64,000 nt of DNA from Volvox africanus (GCA_030268105.1 BSDZ01000094.1:1459001-1523000), one strand, 5' to 3'; positions 12,071 to 25,281 are shown, numbered from the stretch's first letter. Program-made: numbers and translations. The notes: generated from the sequence alone by a model not told the origin.

Positions 12071-15000
12071 TTGCCGCAGCTTCCACCAATACGCGCGAGG
12101 GCGGCTGACGCTGGGGTGGCGCTCGAGGGCAAATCCCCGGGTCTCGCAGTACCGCTGTACACCGTTGTCGCCACGGGTGGGGTTTCGCAAAGCCCGGGAG
12201 TCCCTGGCGTTGGGGTCGGGAAACCCACAGCTGCTCCCCTCGATGATGATGATGAGGTGAGGCCCCAGAGCGCATGGGCACGAAAAAACAGCATCTACAG
12301 CAGGGGTAAGAGCTGGAAACCATATTGGCTGTAGCTCCTCTTTCGAAGGAACTTATATGAGGTGGTGTATTTGTGCACATTAGCATATAGTGTTGGCACG
12401 AGCAGTATCCTGGGCACGAACGTGAGATATGCATACGATACGATCCAAGTGCGGGATGGGAGGTATACAGCAGCAGTGCAATAGTGGACAATATGAAAGG
12501 ATATGGGATGCTGAGGATCGGAGAAAGATTGGGGAGGGGAAGAGGAGGGTGGAGGGGAGGGGAGGGTGGAGGGAAGGGGAAGGGGGGGGACATGGAAAGT
12601 AGGGAGGGACTGCCCTGTCCTACCATTTACCCCTTGCCCCTATACCATGCACCATTTAGTTAGACGATTCCTTATCCCTAAGCGATAGATTGTCCGAATC
12701 CGCAGCTTTTCGGCGCTCCGTTAACACATAGTGTGGAAGCCCGCTGCCGTACCGCCACCAGCTCGTGTTTCTCTTTGGCTCCGTGGCTCGCAGGAGACCT
12801 TCTTCGAGCGACTCTCCAACAGCGACTTCGTGGAGCGCGTGAACTCGCTCGTGGACCGGGTCTTCCAGAACTACATCGTGGCGGTGCTGATTGACGTCGT
12901 GGGGGTGCTGCTGTTCTTCTTCGATATCTACACGGACGCGCTGGTGGTGGATGTGAGGGAATGGGGGGGGGGCTTTGCGGCAAAGAATCAGGGCCAGGGT
13001 GGGGGACAGGGTTTGCGACCTGTGCGTGTGTGTATGAGCATGTGGGAATGAAGGGGGCTAAGGGGAAAACATGAGGTCGGGGACAGGGGGGCTACAGGTT
13101 GTCAAGGACCGCGGCTTCGGATTGGAGGGCCGGGTTTGGGGGGACAAGGGCGATACGTTACGGCGGCCGCTTGGAAGCAGTTGGTAAAGCGGAAGGAGGT
13201 GCAGAACGCGATCACACGAGCAACCTGATACTGCTGCTGTCGCGAAGATATGATTAGGAAATGGTGTTTTGACGAGCGCCGCGATGCTGGATGATGACGG
13301 CTGGGAAGCCGGGAGGGAGATGGGCGGTGGGGGAGGGGAGGGAGCACATAGGGACTGGAATCCACACACAGCGGCAGCAGCTTCCCTGACCCAGTGGAAA
13401 AGTAGGAAGGAAGGAAGAGTCGCCACGGTGTTTTGCCGTGCACGGGGCGGAAGGATGTTCATGGCCAATATTGTTAAACTTTTGTTCAACTCTTTGGGTT
13501 TTCAGAACCCATTTTAAGCTCCCTCCATCACCAACACGTCCCCCTTTGCCCGTGTCCCCTCGCTTCCATCCCTGCCCCCCTTCTTGCAACCCCCCCAGGC
13601 GCTATCGAAGACGGGACACAAAGATTGGATGGTGGCGACGTTGGTGTTCATTCTTTGGCATTACATAATCATGGCGGTGCTGGTGACCGCGTATCTTAAA
13701 CGAACCACCACCAAACTCAACGTCCTAGTAAGTTGTTAACTGCAAGGCGGTTGGTCGTTATCGTTATGTTGTCAAGCCAAGCAGGAGGCAGCATCCGGAG
13801 GAAACAGTCTTTAGTAAGTCAAAGAAGTTGTCGAAGGGGAATGTCTATACAGGGTTACAGCTTCAACATAACGCAGCACCTGTGAGTTTACACAAGAGCT
13901 GGTACCGGATTGTGAAGGTATGTGTATGGAGAGGCGGAGTAAGAACGTGTCTGTGTGAAGAAGGGGATACCATTCTGGTTTCGGATGCGTGAAGTGCATT
14001 GTACGGCAGGGTTTCGGGGGGTTTAAACCCACCCACCCTATGAAACGGAATCCACGGAATCACACAGGAATTCTTTCACAGATGCATATGATATGTTGTA
14101 CATCAAGCCGTACATGACCAGCCCGCTAATAGTTAAATGGGAGATGACGGGTCGACATACGAGGATGACGGGGCTTAGTCATGTTGGAGAGATCTATCCC
14201 GTACAGCACAGTGGGGGGTAAAGCCAGGGTGCTGTGGATATGGCGCAAAACTGCGTTGGTTTAAGGCTTCGGAGCACCCACTGTCCGTACTAATCGCAGC
14301 ATTTCAGTACATCACGACGCCAGTTTCTAGAACCCCTTATTTAAACTCATTTTACTTAACTACGTATGATTGTATTTCTATTATATTACGTGTTTTATTA
14401 TTTTGCAGTTATTTTGCAGTTGGCATTCTGTTTCTTGTATTGCGTAATTTTTGCCCCTCCTCGCCCTCCTTGCCCCCCGTCAGGGTTTAGAGGAAGGCGA
14501 CTCCGCTGTGGGCGGTGTTGCGGTGCTCGGCTCCCGGCGGCGGCACCGCTGGCTCCTGTTCGTGCCGGTGGCGGTGCCGGGGGTGGTGCTGCTGGACGTG
14601 ACCATGCTGTTCACCTCCATACTGCCCATTGCCTTCCCCCGCCTCTTCGTCAACTTCTCCTCCTTCCTGTCCAACTACACTTTCTCACGGTGAGCGGAGT
14701 CGAGGGGAGGGGACGCAGAGGGGAGGGGACATAGAGGGGAGGGACACAGAGGGGGCGCGCCTCTGCCTACCCGTCCTGCTGCTTCGCTTCGTGACTTCCT
14801 GGGCGGCCCCGATTGCGCCATGTGGGTGCGGTCACTGCACGCCGTAGAAGTACGCTCGTTATATCAATCATGTCACATGCGATTGCGGGCAGCATCGCGT
14901 GGGATAGGGCGATCGAATGCATATCCCGTACGCGTCGTCTTTCTCTTCCCCTGGAGCTATCCCCTGTTGTCTCTCTCTTTCTATCTGTTGCTGTGCTGTG

Positions 15001-18000
15001 TCGGGATAACGCGTTTCGGTATAGAAAATTAGTTATCCAAATCAGTTATGATGGTCGTACACATGGTTGTTTGATTAGTGAAACATGTTTTTTCGTACAC
15101 CCAGTATGCTGGACTTTGCTGGACCGATCACTGCACTACACCGTCCTCGCAGAGCACGCAGTTGGCCTGGGGGTGGTGCGAGTCGTGTGCTTTCCCCACG
15201 TCCCCCCTTTCCCCTCCTCTCCCCCTTCCCCTTCCCCCTCACCTCCACCTTTCCCTCCTCCCCATTCCCATCATCATCATCATCATGATTATCATCATTG
15301 TGGTGGGGTGGTGGGGGTGGGGGTGATGGGTACGTGCCGTCGCAGGTTCTTCATCGAGTTCTTGTTTGAGAGCATTCCGCAGACCATCATGCAGACCTAC
15401 ATCTACCACCAGCTGGCCAAGGGAAGACACGCAGGTAAATGACTCTTCGCAGGCGGTACCAATCTTCACCGCCCCCGCTTCCTGGTGGCCCCCTCTCCCC
15501 CTTCTCCCACCCTTCCCACCACCACCTGGTTTCATGGTGTCGCGATTGAGGGTTCGGGCTCCAATCGTACGACTACTTAATCATCACCACCACCACCACC
15601 GCCTTTCCCCTTCACTGCCCCTTCCCTCCTACATTCTGGCAGGCAGCGCACAGCAGCGGACCGTTGCATTGTCCTTGACCGTTAGCGCACTTAACTGTCT
15701 TAAGTACGGCTGGAAGTTGTACAAGGCTGCGGATGACGCGGGTCTGACGCTGCCGGAGTACTTCAAGTATTTGCTGCTGCTCAAGGCACGAGGGCGAAGG
15801 GTGTCCGGGGGCCAGCGGGGTGATAACAAAGTAACCATCCTTTTTGTTTTGCTCCTTGATTCCACGTTTTTAATCCACAAGCCTGCTCTTCCCGCCTGCT
15901 TCAATTCTCCGTGATTTACCGCCCTCCCCCTGCCCTTCCCCCCTCCCCCCCCCCCCGTGTCCATGCGCCAAATACACAAAACAAACACACAAATCTGTGC
16001 ACCTTGCAGGGCAACTACGAGTGCTCCCCGAGTGCCATGATCGCGGTCATCAACGAGTGTTGCGCCGTACGCAGGGCCGCACTGACCGCCGCCGGACCAG
16101 CAGCGGGGTCGGGAGGAGGCGCGGGGTTTTGGGGCAGGGCCGGTAGCGGCGCCGACATCGCCTCCGCAGCCGGCAGCGGCAGCGGCAGCGGTGCTACAGC
16201 CGCAGCTGGCGGCAGCGGGGGAACTGTGTTTATTATGAACGGCTTCCACCTGCACAGGAATAAGAGCCAGTACGGCCCCGCTCAGCAGGTGCGTCATGTG
16301 GCCTGTACGGAGAAGCCCGGTAAGGAAGGGCCCGGCTGGATGTGCCTGTCCATACACACACATCGCGTGCTGAGCTCAATCTGGTCCCTGTCTCCGCACA
16401 CATCCTTCACAAACCCGCATGCACACACCCCATTCATTCCTGCCAACGTGCAGGCTTACATCCTCCTGAATGCATTTGACCGAATCGATGGATGCGCCAG
16501 TGTACGTAGGTGCGTGCGTGAGTGTGTGTGTATGTACGGCATGTGGTCCGGCAGATGGGTTTTTTCTCTCCCTCCCTCCCTCTCCCTCTCTTGCTTTCCC
16601 TCTCTCCCTCTCTCCCTCTCCCCCTCTCTCCCTCCCTCCCTCTCCCTCTCTCTCCCTCCCTCCTTCTCCCCCTCTCTTCCTCCCTCCCTCTCCCCCTCTC
16701 CCCCTCTCCCCCTCTCCCCCTCTCTCCCTCTCTCCCTCTCTTCCTCCCTCCCTCTCTTCCTCCCTCCCTCTCCCCCTCTCCCCCTCTCCCCCTCTCCCCC
16801 TCTCCCCCTCTCCCCCTCTCCCCCTCTCCCCCTCTCCCCCTCTCTCCCTCCCTCCCTCTCTCCCCTCTCTCCCTCCTGCTGTGGTGTTGTGCTTCATGGC
16901 TCTGTGCCGGTGGTGGTGGTGGTGGTATTCAGGTGGGTGATCAGCGGCTGCCCCCTGGCCTCCATCAACCGCATCCTGGAGAAGGGCATTCGCGCGTTTC
17001 GGAACCTCAAGACGCTGGAGGTGAGCGCAACCGGGACATCTGACTCATCAAAGTATGCGGTTGGGCGATTCAGTGACGAGATGGGCGCTGCACCCGAACC
17101 AACCTGGCATACGTTTCATTTTATCCCTACCTCTCGGCCCCTCGACATCTTGACCTTCCTGCCCGCACTCCACCAGTGCAGTTATCATAGTTCCTCTTCC
17201 GCACCCGGGCTCCACTCACCGGCTGCAGATTAACGAATGTGCCCTGCGGGGAGACACCTGGAAGCTGCTGACACGGGCCATTAAGAGACACAAGCGCCTG
17301 GAGAAGGTGCGGCAGCGCGGTAGGGAGGGGGCGGAGAACGGCTGGCAAGGGGACGCTAGTAGCCTTCGTACACTCCCATGTGTTTTGGTGCCTTCTCCCT
17401 CGTCCCGTCTTACTACCCTCCCCCCTCTCTCCCTCTCTCCCTCTCTCTCCCCCTCCCTCCCCTCTCTCCCTCCCTCCCTCCCTCCCTCCCTCTCTCCCTC
17501 CCTCCCTCTCCCTCTCTCCCTCCCTCCCTCTCCCTCTCTCCCTCCCTCCCTCTCCCTCTCTCCCTCCGTCCTCTGTCCTCTACTCGAGTTGCGCGGTTCC
17601 CAAGGGAACACTGCTGCCTCACCCCTTGCTCGTACTTCTGTGCTGTACTTTTCTTCCCTTTTATTAATCCTTCCTTCTTTTTCCTAATTTGTGTTTCGCT
17701 TCCTTCTTTTTTACTTTTCCTCTTCATTTCAGCTGCACGGTTTCCTGGGGTGCATCATTCCTTCCTGCCACGACCTCGTGTAGCTTTGCGCAACCTTGCA
17801 TTTCGGCTACTAACGCGCGTTCTTGCTGACTGCATGTGCACATCTTTTCGGTTTGCTTCGGTTCCGCCGCCGCCGCCATAGCTGAGTTCGCGTGGGTCCG
17901 CGCTTTGTTTGGTTGGTTCGCGCGCGCGGTCGTCGTGCTAGCGCGGGTCGGGTTGGTGGGTCGGTCGGGCCAAGGCGCGTTAGTTTGATGCTTTACAGGG

Positions 18001-21000
18001 GGGTTGGGAGGAGCACGCGCATGACAGCGGTCAGTCAATTTTCTCTCCTTTTTTCCGCGGTTATCTTTGGCCGCCAGCAGCGAGGCCGATAGTATACTTT
18101 ATGACGGTTTCGATTCAGTTTTTTTCCTGCACTTATTCGCGGCCTTGGCGGCTACCTAGTTTACGTTTTTTTGGGTCTCCGCGTCGGCAGCAGCCTTGGA
18201 CGCGGACGAAAGTCAGTCATCCTTCACGGTTAGTCCTGGCTTCGTCAGCGATCATTACCAGGTTTCGATGTTCATCTCCCCCTCTCTCCTCTCTCCCCCT
18301 CTCCCTCCCTCCCTCTCCCTCTCCACCTCTCCCTCCCTCCCTATCTCCCTCCCTCCCTCCCTCCCTCCCTCTCCCTCTCGACCTCTCCCTCCCTCCCTCT
18401 CTCCCTCCCTCTCTCCCTCTCTCCCTCCCTCTCCCTCCCTCCTTCTCCCTCCCTCCTTCTCCCTCCCTCCCTCTCCCTCTCCACCTCTCCCTCTCTCCCT
18501 CCCTCCCTCCCTCCCTCTCCCTCTCTCCCTCTCTCCCTCCCTCTCCCTCCCTCTCCCTCCCTCCTTCTCCCTCCCTCCCTCTCCCTCTCCACCTCTCTCC
18601 TGTTTCCCCAGGTGAAGCTGATCCAGACGGGGGTGCTGACCAAGTACCGCAACGCCAAGCGCATCCGCGTCGTGACGGGGCTGTTCAAGCACAGCCTGGG
18701 CCTCCGCACCGTGGGGCTGTGCCTCAACTGGTGGAATGAAGAGTACCTGCAGGTGGGGGGTGCGGGGGGTGCAAGGGGAGGAGAAAGGGGGGGGGGGCAG
18801 GGGGCATGCTGCGTGCGGAGTCACGTGTGTGTTTGTCCGCTTTTACGTGGGTCCGCATCTTCACATCTTCCTCTCACATTCTGGGAATAACCCTTATAGT
18901 AACTCCCAAACCTTGACACGTTTACATGATACGTGGGGTGTGTGCATGGGTGCATGGGTGCAATCACTTGGCAGGTGAAAAGCGGCCAGAGCGGCCAGAA
19001 GAAAGTGATTTAGCATTCCCTCAGCTGAACGGTAAACTGACGACTAATAGTCAATAGTCAATAGTCAATAGTCAAATAGCTTACTAAATGATAACTAATA
19101 ACTGCTAACAGTAATAAACGAAATGGCGAGACGAGAATGTGGTGCCGTACTGTACGCCCTCTTTTCTGTGTAGAGCGCTGTGGACATGGACCTGCTGGAT
19201 CACCCCTCCCTGGAGTCCTTGGCCATCGAGCTGCCTCCCGGGGCTCCATTCGCTCCACGTGACGTGGGTGTACCTGAGTCACGTGTGGGGTACGACATCA
19301 GCCACCATCGCGGGCAACATGGCCACCGCTCCGTGAGGCGCAGCAGCATTGGCCTCAGCAGCAGCACCGGCGGCAGCGGCATGGCTGTCACTGGTCAAAA
19401 CCTGCCGACGTCGTGGCACGGCGTGCGGAGTCGGTTGGCGGACGCCGCAGCCGTTGGCGGCGGCGCCGTCGGCGGCGGGGGCGGCGCGACGTCACGTGCA
19501 CGAGCATACTTCGGCGTCAGTGCCCCTGCTGCGGGTCTTATGAGTCCGTTTTCCACCGACGTAACGGCGGGAAGCCCAGCGGCACTAAACGCCGCCGCCG
19601 CCACCGCTGCCGGCGGTTTCGGCAGCGGTGGCGGCACCTCCGGCGCGGCGGTGCTTGGGTGGGTTCAATACGGCGGCGCCGTACTCTCTGGACTTGCGTC
19701 GTACGTCACGGACGGCGCCGTCAGCACGATCCAAGGCCTGGCGGCGGTGGCCACTGGCCAACCATGGGGCTCTGCCGCCGCCGCTGGCATCCCCGGTGTC
19801 GCATCCCCACGTTACTGCTGGCTGCTGGCGGCGGTGCTGACGTCAGCGCCGGCGCTGCGATCGCTGTACGTGCATAACCACGCCTTACCGGAGGCTGCGG
19901 CGGAAGGTGTGGGCCAGTTGGCGGCGGCGCTGGCGGGCAACACTCGTCTGACGGCGCTGAGCCTGCGGGGCAGCTCCGTGGGTGACGCGGGCGCTGCGGC
20001 GCTGGCTCGCGCTCTTTCGGGGCACAACTCCACTTTGCAGCTGCTTAATCTGCGCCGCTGTCAGCTGCATGACGAGGGTGAGGGGTACTGACTGGCCGGA
20101 GGGGAGGTGGAAGGGAGAGGGGGGAGGTGGAAGGGAGAGGGAGAAAGTGGAAGGGAGAGGGAGAAAGTGGAAGGGAGAGGGAGAAAGTGGAAGGGAGAGG
20201 GGGGAGGTGGAAGGGAGAGGGGGGAAAGGGGGAGGAAGACGAATGAACCGAAGCACCTGCTGATGCTGAAGGAACGAGGACTAACCACTGTGAAGGTCAG
20301 AAGATGATGGCTGACGTCGTCCAAAGCAGGAAGGAGTACGGGAGGAGTAGGAGGGAGAGGGGGAGGAGTAGGAGGGAGATCTTCAGCGGAAGGCCAATGA
20401 GGTTTGTTGCAGCAGAGCGAGTAGGAAGGAGGGGGGAGGGAGCGGCTGTTATGTGGCCTCCCGCTTATCTCCCCTCCCCCCCCCCTTCATCACCCACCAG
20501 TGGTCCGATACTCCGCTTCCCCTCAACCCATCCCTTGACAGCCGCGGTTACCTGCATCTCAAAGCTTGGCGCCCCTCATCCAGCCGCTGCCAATCCCTTT
20601 GGCTGAACCTCCCCCTCCTCCACCTCCATCCCTCTGCCTCCGACTCCGACTCCGCCTCAACGCCGCCTCCGCCGCCTCCACCCCCTTCACCTCTACGTCT
20701 CCACCTCCACTGCATCTGATTCCCCTCCCCTTCCCCTCCCCTCCTCTTCCTCCTCCCCTTCCCCTCCCCTTCCCCTCCCCTTCCCCTCCCCTTCCCCTCC
20801 CCTCCTCTTCCCCTTCCCCAGGTGTATCGGCTCTCTGCTCCTGCCTGGTGGAGAACCGCGGACTGCGCGCTCTGGACCTCTCCCACAACCGGGTGCAGGG
20901 CCAGGGGCCCGGGGCGGGGCAGGCGGGCGGGCGGCTGGCGGGGCTGGAGCGGGCGCTGAGACTCAACACCAGCCTGCAGGAGCTGAGGCTGGAGGGCTGG

Positions 21001-24000
21001 AGGGACACATTCGATAACCCGCTGGTGGGGCGTGCAGCGGGAGGTCTAGCTGATCACGCCAGGGAGGGTCAGGGAGGGATATGGGGATGGGGATGGGCAC
21101 GAGGCGTACTTCCTGCCCCTTTCCTAAGCCCTCACCTCACACCCCACACCTCACACCTCACCTCACACCTGCATTCCTGGGCATTGAGCCCAAACCCGCC
21201 ATACTCCGCCTGACCCACAGGTCGCTCAGAACTCTTTGCCCGCTCCCCCTCCTCCCCCTCCTCCCCCTCCTCCCCCTCCTCCCCCTCCTCCCCTAACCCA
21301 ATCAAAAACCACCATTTGTACGACAAGTTCCGGGAAAGACCAGTCTTGTATGAAACCCTCACCACCACGTGGGCCTGACACCTAAGACCAAAACCCTGCG
21401 AACGTGCCGCCGCGCAGGCCGCCTCCTCCCTCGCCGCCGCCCTCACGATTAACGAGGGCCTCCGCACCCTCAGCTTGGCGGGCTGCTGCCTGAACTCTCA
21501 GAGCGCCGCCGCCCTGGCCTCTGCGCTCGCCACCAACACCTGCCTGACCTCCCTGGACCTCTCCGCCGCCTGCGCCGACGGCGCGCCGGGATTCGGCGGT
21601 GGAGGTGGCGGCATCGGCGGAGGCGGCAGCTCCAACGCCCTGGCGGCTTCTGCCACCGCCGCCGACGCCGGCAGCGGTCCGGAGGGCCGCATTGGTGATG
21701 CCGGCGTGGCGGCGTTGGGCGCCGCGTTAAGTCGTAACCGCTCTCTGCGGGAGCTGTACTTATCTGGATGCCGGTGCGGGGAGCTGGGGGGTGCAGCGCT
21801 GCTGGACGCTCTGCGCACCAACAGCATTCTGCAGGTCCTGGACCTGAGCGGCAACGGCGCGGGTGGTGACGTCAGCGGCTTTGCCTTCAGTGGCGATGTC
21901 ATCGGTGGAGGGCTGGAGGACGCAGCTGGTGGCAGCGGCAGTGGCAGTGGCGGCGGCAGCGGATTGCGTTCGCCGACGGTGGCGGCGGCGGCGATTACGG
22001 GTTTAGATGACGGGTCTGCGACGTGTGTGTTTACAGCGCTACAGGTGGGGAGTCCCATGGGGCCTAGCGAGAAGGCTTACCCAATATATTCTTATTTTCC
22101 CTAACTCTTATTCTTATTCTTATTTTGCCTCTCGTGTTATTCCTCTGATGTTCTTCTCCCTCCCTCCCTCCCTCCCTCCCTCCCTGCCTCCCTCCCTCCC
22201 TCCCTCCCTCCCTCCCTCCCTGCCTCCCTCCCTCCCTCCCTCCCTCCCTCCCTCCTTGCTTATGAGTTGCGACAGAGCAACAGCGGCATCCGGGTTCTCC
22301 GAATGCGCGGCGCCAACCGACTCACGCTGCGGGCCATGCGAGCCGCCGGGGAGATGCTCCGCCGGAATGAGAGCCTCCGGGAGCTGGACCTCTCCAACTC
22401 TACCTTCCTGGCGGCGGACCCGGCAACGGCACCGCCGCCACCGCCGCCAGCCCTTCTCCTCCAGAGCCATAACTCCCAGCCGCACCCGCATTCAACGTCG
22501 GCGGCGGCAACGGCAACGTCGGCGGCAGCTACTGGCCTGACCTCCAGGCCCGCTTCAGCTCTCGGGGCTCAGCTGGCGGAAAGAGCGGCGGAAGCGATGC
22601 CGTCGCCGCTGCAGTCATCGCTGTCGCTGCCGTCGCTGCCCTCGTCAAGATCTCTGCCTCCTCTAGGTCATGACCAGGCCCTAGCAAGGCATCGTGAGCA
22701 GGAGCACCACCACCACCACCACCAGAATGAATGCGGAAATGATCCGCATCCGCCAGGACAAGACAGCGCTGCCGGTGGTACCGCGATGACGGCGGCACCG
22801 CCACGGCGCAACGGCAGCTTTGCGTCTGTGCTGTCTCGAGTGCCGTCCGTCGGCGGACTGACGGGTCACGGCGGCGGCAGCGGCGGCGGCGGCGGCGGCG
22901 AAGAGGGTCTGAGTGCTGAGGCGTGGGAGGTGGTTGGGGCGATGTGGAGCGCCCTCGCGGGGGGCCTCGCCGTCAACGGGCGGCTGCGAGTGCTGCGAGT
23001 GAGCTACTGCGGACTGGGGACTGTGGGCGTGGCGGCACTGGCCCCGGCACTGACGCAGGTACGGAAACGGGACGACAGCTTGGGAATTCAAGCTGATTAG
23101 TTATACTAATTAAATCTTGCGCTTCCTGAATAGCTAACCAAATAAATAATGGACTGACTAGTTAATTTGTTAGGTGGTTAGGAGGGGGATGAAGGAGGTG
23201 GCTTCACGGCGGCTGTCTTCGAAGAAGGCACCGAGCTGCTACCGGTGGATTCATCACGGGGGTGGTGATGTCCATGACGGGGTTCATGACATGAGAAGGG
23301 TGTGTTTTGAATGAGTGTGAGTGGTCTTATTACCAAATGGCGACGAAGCGTAAAACATGCAAGGCGGCGCCGTACAATGCGTTGGCGAAAATTCGTGTTT
23401 TTCGTAAAACCCATCATTTGGTGTTGGAATGAACTTTGTTATGCCACCCGGCATTTCGCGCCGTGCTATTCGGTATGCTGTTCCTAAGTTCTATGATGGT
23501 CGGTAAGTGCCAATGTTGTTGTTATTGTTGTTGTTGTTTTGAGACATCAAAATGCGTCAGGTGGGGTGCATCGAATCTCGCATGATGGAGGTGGCAGCGG
23601 CGGGGGTGTCGCGGGGAAGCGGGGTCTGGTGCCAGAAACTGTAGCGTCCGAAAAGCTTTCGGTCCAATTTTAATTAGCAGAAGGTAAGGCCCCTTGGAAC
23701 GCCTGCAAATAAGGCCTCACACACCGGCACGGCCTCCGCTTACGGCTCACTAACACAAGTACACATACATTGAGATAGACACACACACACACAGACAGAC
23801 ACACTGACGGCCCGAAATCTGTGTGGCCATCGTCGCCGCCGCCGGCCCGGTTGCCCCCACGATCACAGAACACGTCCCTCCAGGAGCTGGACCTCGCCGG
23901 TGTTCCCGAGAGTACGGCACGTACACAGCTGGCGGCTGTGATCGTGAAGGCCGCCGCCGCCATGGCCGCCGCGGCAGCAGCGGATGCCTCCGTCACCTCA

Positions 24001-24354
24001 CCTCCAGCCTCGCATTTTCATGTTGCTGCCCACGTGGCCAGCGGAGGCGGAGGCGGAGGGGAAGGCGGAGGCTGCGCCCTGAACTGCATTCGGGCCACCG
24101 ATGAGGCGTACGAGGTGGTGGATCTGTTGGGCGCCAGCAAGGTGACAAGCCGGGCGGCGGAGGAGGCGGCGGCGGCCGCGGAGGAGGCAATGCGGGCTCC
24201 GGGGCGCCGAGGCGGTAAAGGCGGCAGCGGTGGTGGCGGTGCGGTTTCCTTGTTGCTATCGGATGGGGCAGGTGGTGGTGGGAAGGCCGGGAGTGGCAGC
24301 GGCGGCGGTATTGGCCGTGAAGGGGCTTGGGGCTGGAGACTGTGGCGGCGTTGA
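12071..24354 (+). CDS. Multi-pass membrane protein with C-terminal leucine-rich repeats
   Basis: A 17-exon model: (12071)-12256, 12794-12952, 13599-13727, 14484-14689, 15079-15186, 15346-15434, 15643-15830, 16010-16288, 16454-16509, 16933-17020, 17229-17306, 18612-18752, 19174-20077, 20822-21024, 21418-22044, 22276-23058, 23869-24354. Phases close to about 1,569 residues plus stop. The N-terminal third has hydrophobic segments [38 protein letters not shown] and [19 protein letters not shown], then [20 protein letters not shown]. The D..TD and ES.PQ signatures recall XK-related scramblase-like proteins. From about residue 450, leucine-rich repeats of ribonuclease-inhibitor type follow (LALDL-like strands [25 protein letters not shown]). 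They are broken by Gly/Ser/Ala linkers. Weak points are the true start, the 15079 acceptor and the 15830 donor (15800 is also in phase). Function unknown; membrane sensing or signalling is inference. Confidence 0.8.
16561..16877. repeat. CCCTCT pyrimidine repeat in intron
   Basis: Over 300 nt of almost pure C/T made of CCCTCTCT and CCCTCCCT units, filling the intron between exons 9 and 10 of the membrane-LRR gene. Pyrimidines are on the sense strand. Confidence 0.9.
17417..17570. repeat. CCCTCCCT / CTCT pyrimidine repeat in intron
   Basis: About 150 nt of C/T repeat in the intron between exons 11 and 12 (17307-18611) of the membrane-LRR gene, again with pyrimidines on the sense strand. Confidence 0.9.
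18275..18602. repeat. CCCTCT pyrimidine repeat next to a splice acceptor
   Basis: About 330 nt of C/T repeat with scattered CACC and CGACC units, ending directly in the acceptor TTTCCCCAG at 18603-18611. It therefore acts as an extreme polypyrimidine tract for exon 12. Confidence 0.9.
19045..19077. repeat. AATAGTC short tandem repeat
   Basis: Four to five copies of the heptamer AATAGTC in the intron before exon 13 of the membrane-LRR gene. Confidence 0.8.
20100..20232. repeat. Purine minisatellite GGTGGAAGGGAGAGGG
   Basis: About six to seven copies of a roughly 20-nt purine unit alternating GGGGGA and GAGAAA variants, just after the exon 13 donor at 20078. Purines are on the sense strand here, the reverse of the other intron tracts in this gene. 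The far end of the same intron (about 20725-20820) is a CCCCTTCCCCTC pyrimidine tract. Confidence 0.85.
22157..22255. repeat. CCCT tandem repeat in intron
   Basis: About 24 copies of the tetramer CCCT (two GCCT variants) in the intron before exon 16 of the membrane-LRR gene. Confidence 0.92.
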
Positions 24355-25160
24355 TGAGCTGTGGTCACGTTGATGGCAGTGGTGAAGGTGGTGGTGGTGA
24401 CGTTGGGGCATGATGGTGGCAGTCACTTCCTTACTTTATTTTGGTGAATTATCGTCGCAGCTTGGTGGCGGCCAGAAAGGTCGCAGCTTCTAAGCGATGG
24501 CGTTCTAGACATGGCTTGCGTGCTGTGCGGGAGTATGCAGGAATATGGGTTGATATGAGTGGCGGTGGGCCGATGGGTCGTGTGCATCTCATGCATTGGC
24601 ACGTGGTGATGACGGCACAACAGCAACAAATGCGGTAGCGGTTATCTCAATGAATATAATTTTCTCAAAAAAAGGAGGACCCTTGCGTATATCTGGTCCT
24701 GGCGAAAACCGTTCATAATCGTTGTTGTTTTGCCGTACATAATCAACTGGCTTTGTACAAATGCCGTACATTTTCTGATATGTGGATTTTGACACTTCCT
24801 CGGCATCAACACAGGCAGGCTAACAGCGATTCATCGGGGAGGGCCTTATTCGACTGGGAAACTATTGAGGTTAAAAGCATTGCCGGGGGAGGGGAGGCTG
24901 AAGAGAAATAGGGTTTGCTGGTCCCCCTTGAAATCAACCAAAACTCCATGCATCAAAACATGCAGCGTTCGGGAATCTGCTCCATTAGCTTTCCAATCGG
25001 CAAAGCTGAGCACTTGTTACAAAACACGTATGCATGTAAGGGGGCACCCATGTCTCATATGAAAATACTACAACTCTGCCCAGGGGCTCCTGCGCGCGAG
25101 ATGGAGCTTCCTGATGCAGCAGCAGTGGCCCGACCAGGTTGAAAACTGCGTCCAGTGAAG

Positions 25161-25192
<32 letters not shown>

Positions 25193-25281
25193 GCGGCGAA
25201 GATGTAGATCTTCGTTCTGGAAACGGATTTCCCCAATTGCTGACTTTTATGCTCCTTCTCTACCAGATACTTCAGCGATAC
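24355..25281. other. 3' region of membrane-LRR gene
   Basis: No further gene seen. A TGTAA signal at 25035-25039 would give a 3' UTR of about 680 nt. A short CACGAC hexamer run lies near 25160-25190. Confidence 0.5.
25035..25039 (+). terminator. TGTAA, candidate poly(A) signal of membrane-LRR gene
   Basis: First clear TGTAA after the stop at 24354. Confidence 0.35.

Noticed and set aside
11928..12626. 232-codon minus-strand frame
   Set aside because: Opposes the probable first exon of the membrane-LRR gene and is Pro/Ser/Cys low complexity.
16376..18824. Long Arg/Glu/Gly and Pro/Ser/Leu frames
   Set aside because: Artefacts of CCCTCT repeats in introns of the membrane-LRR gene.
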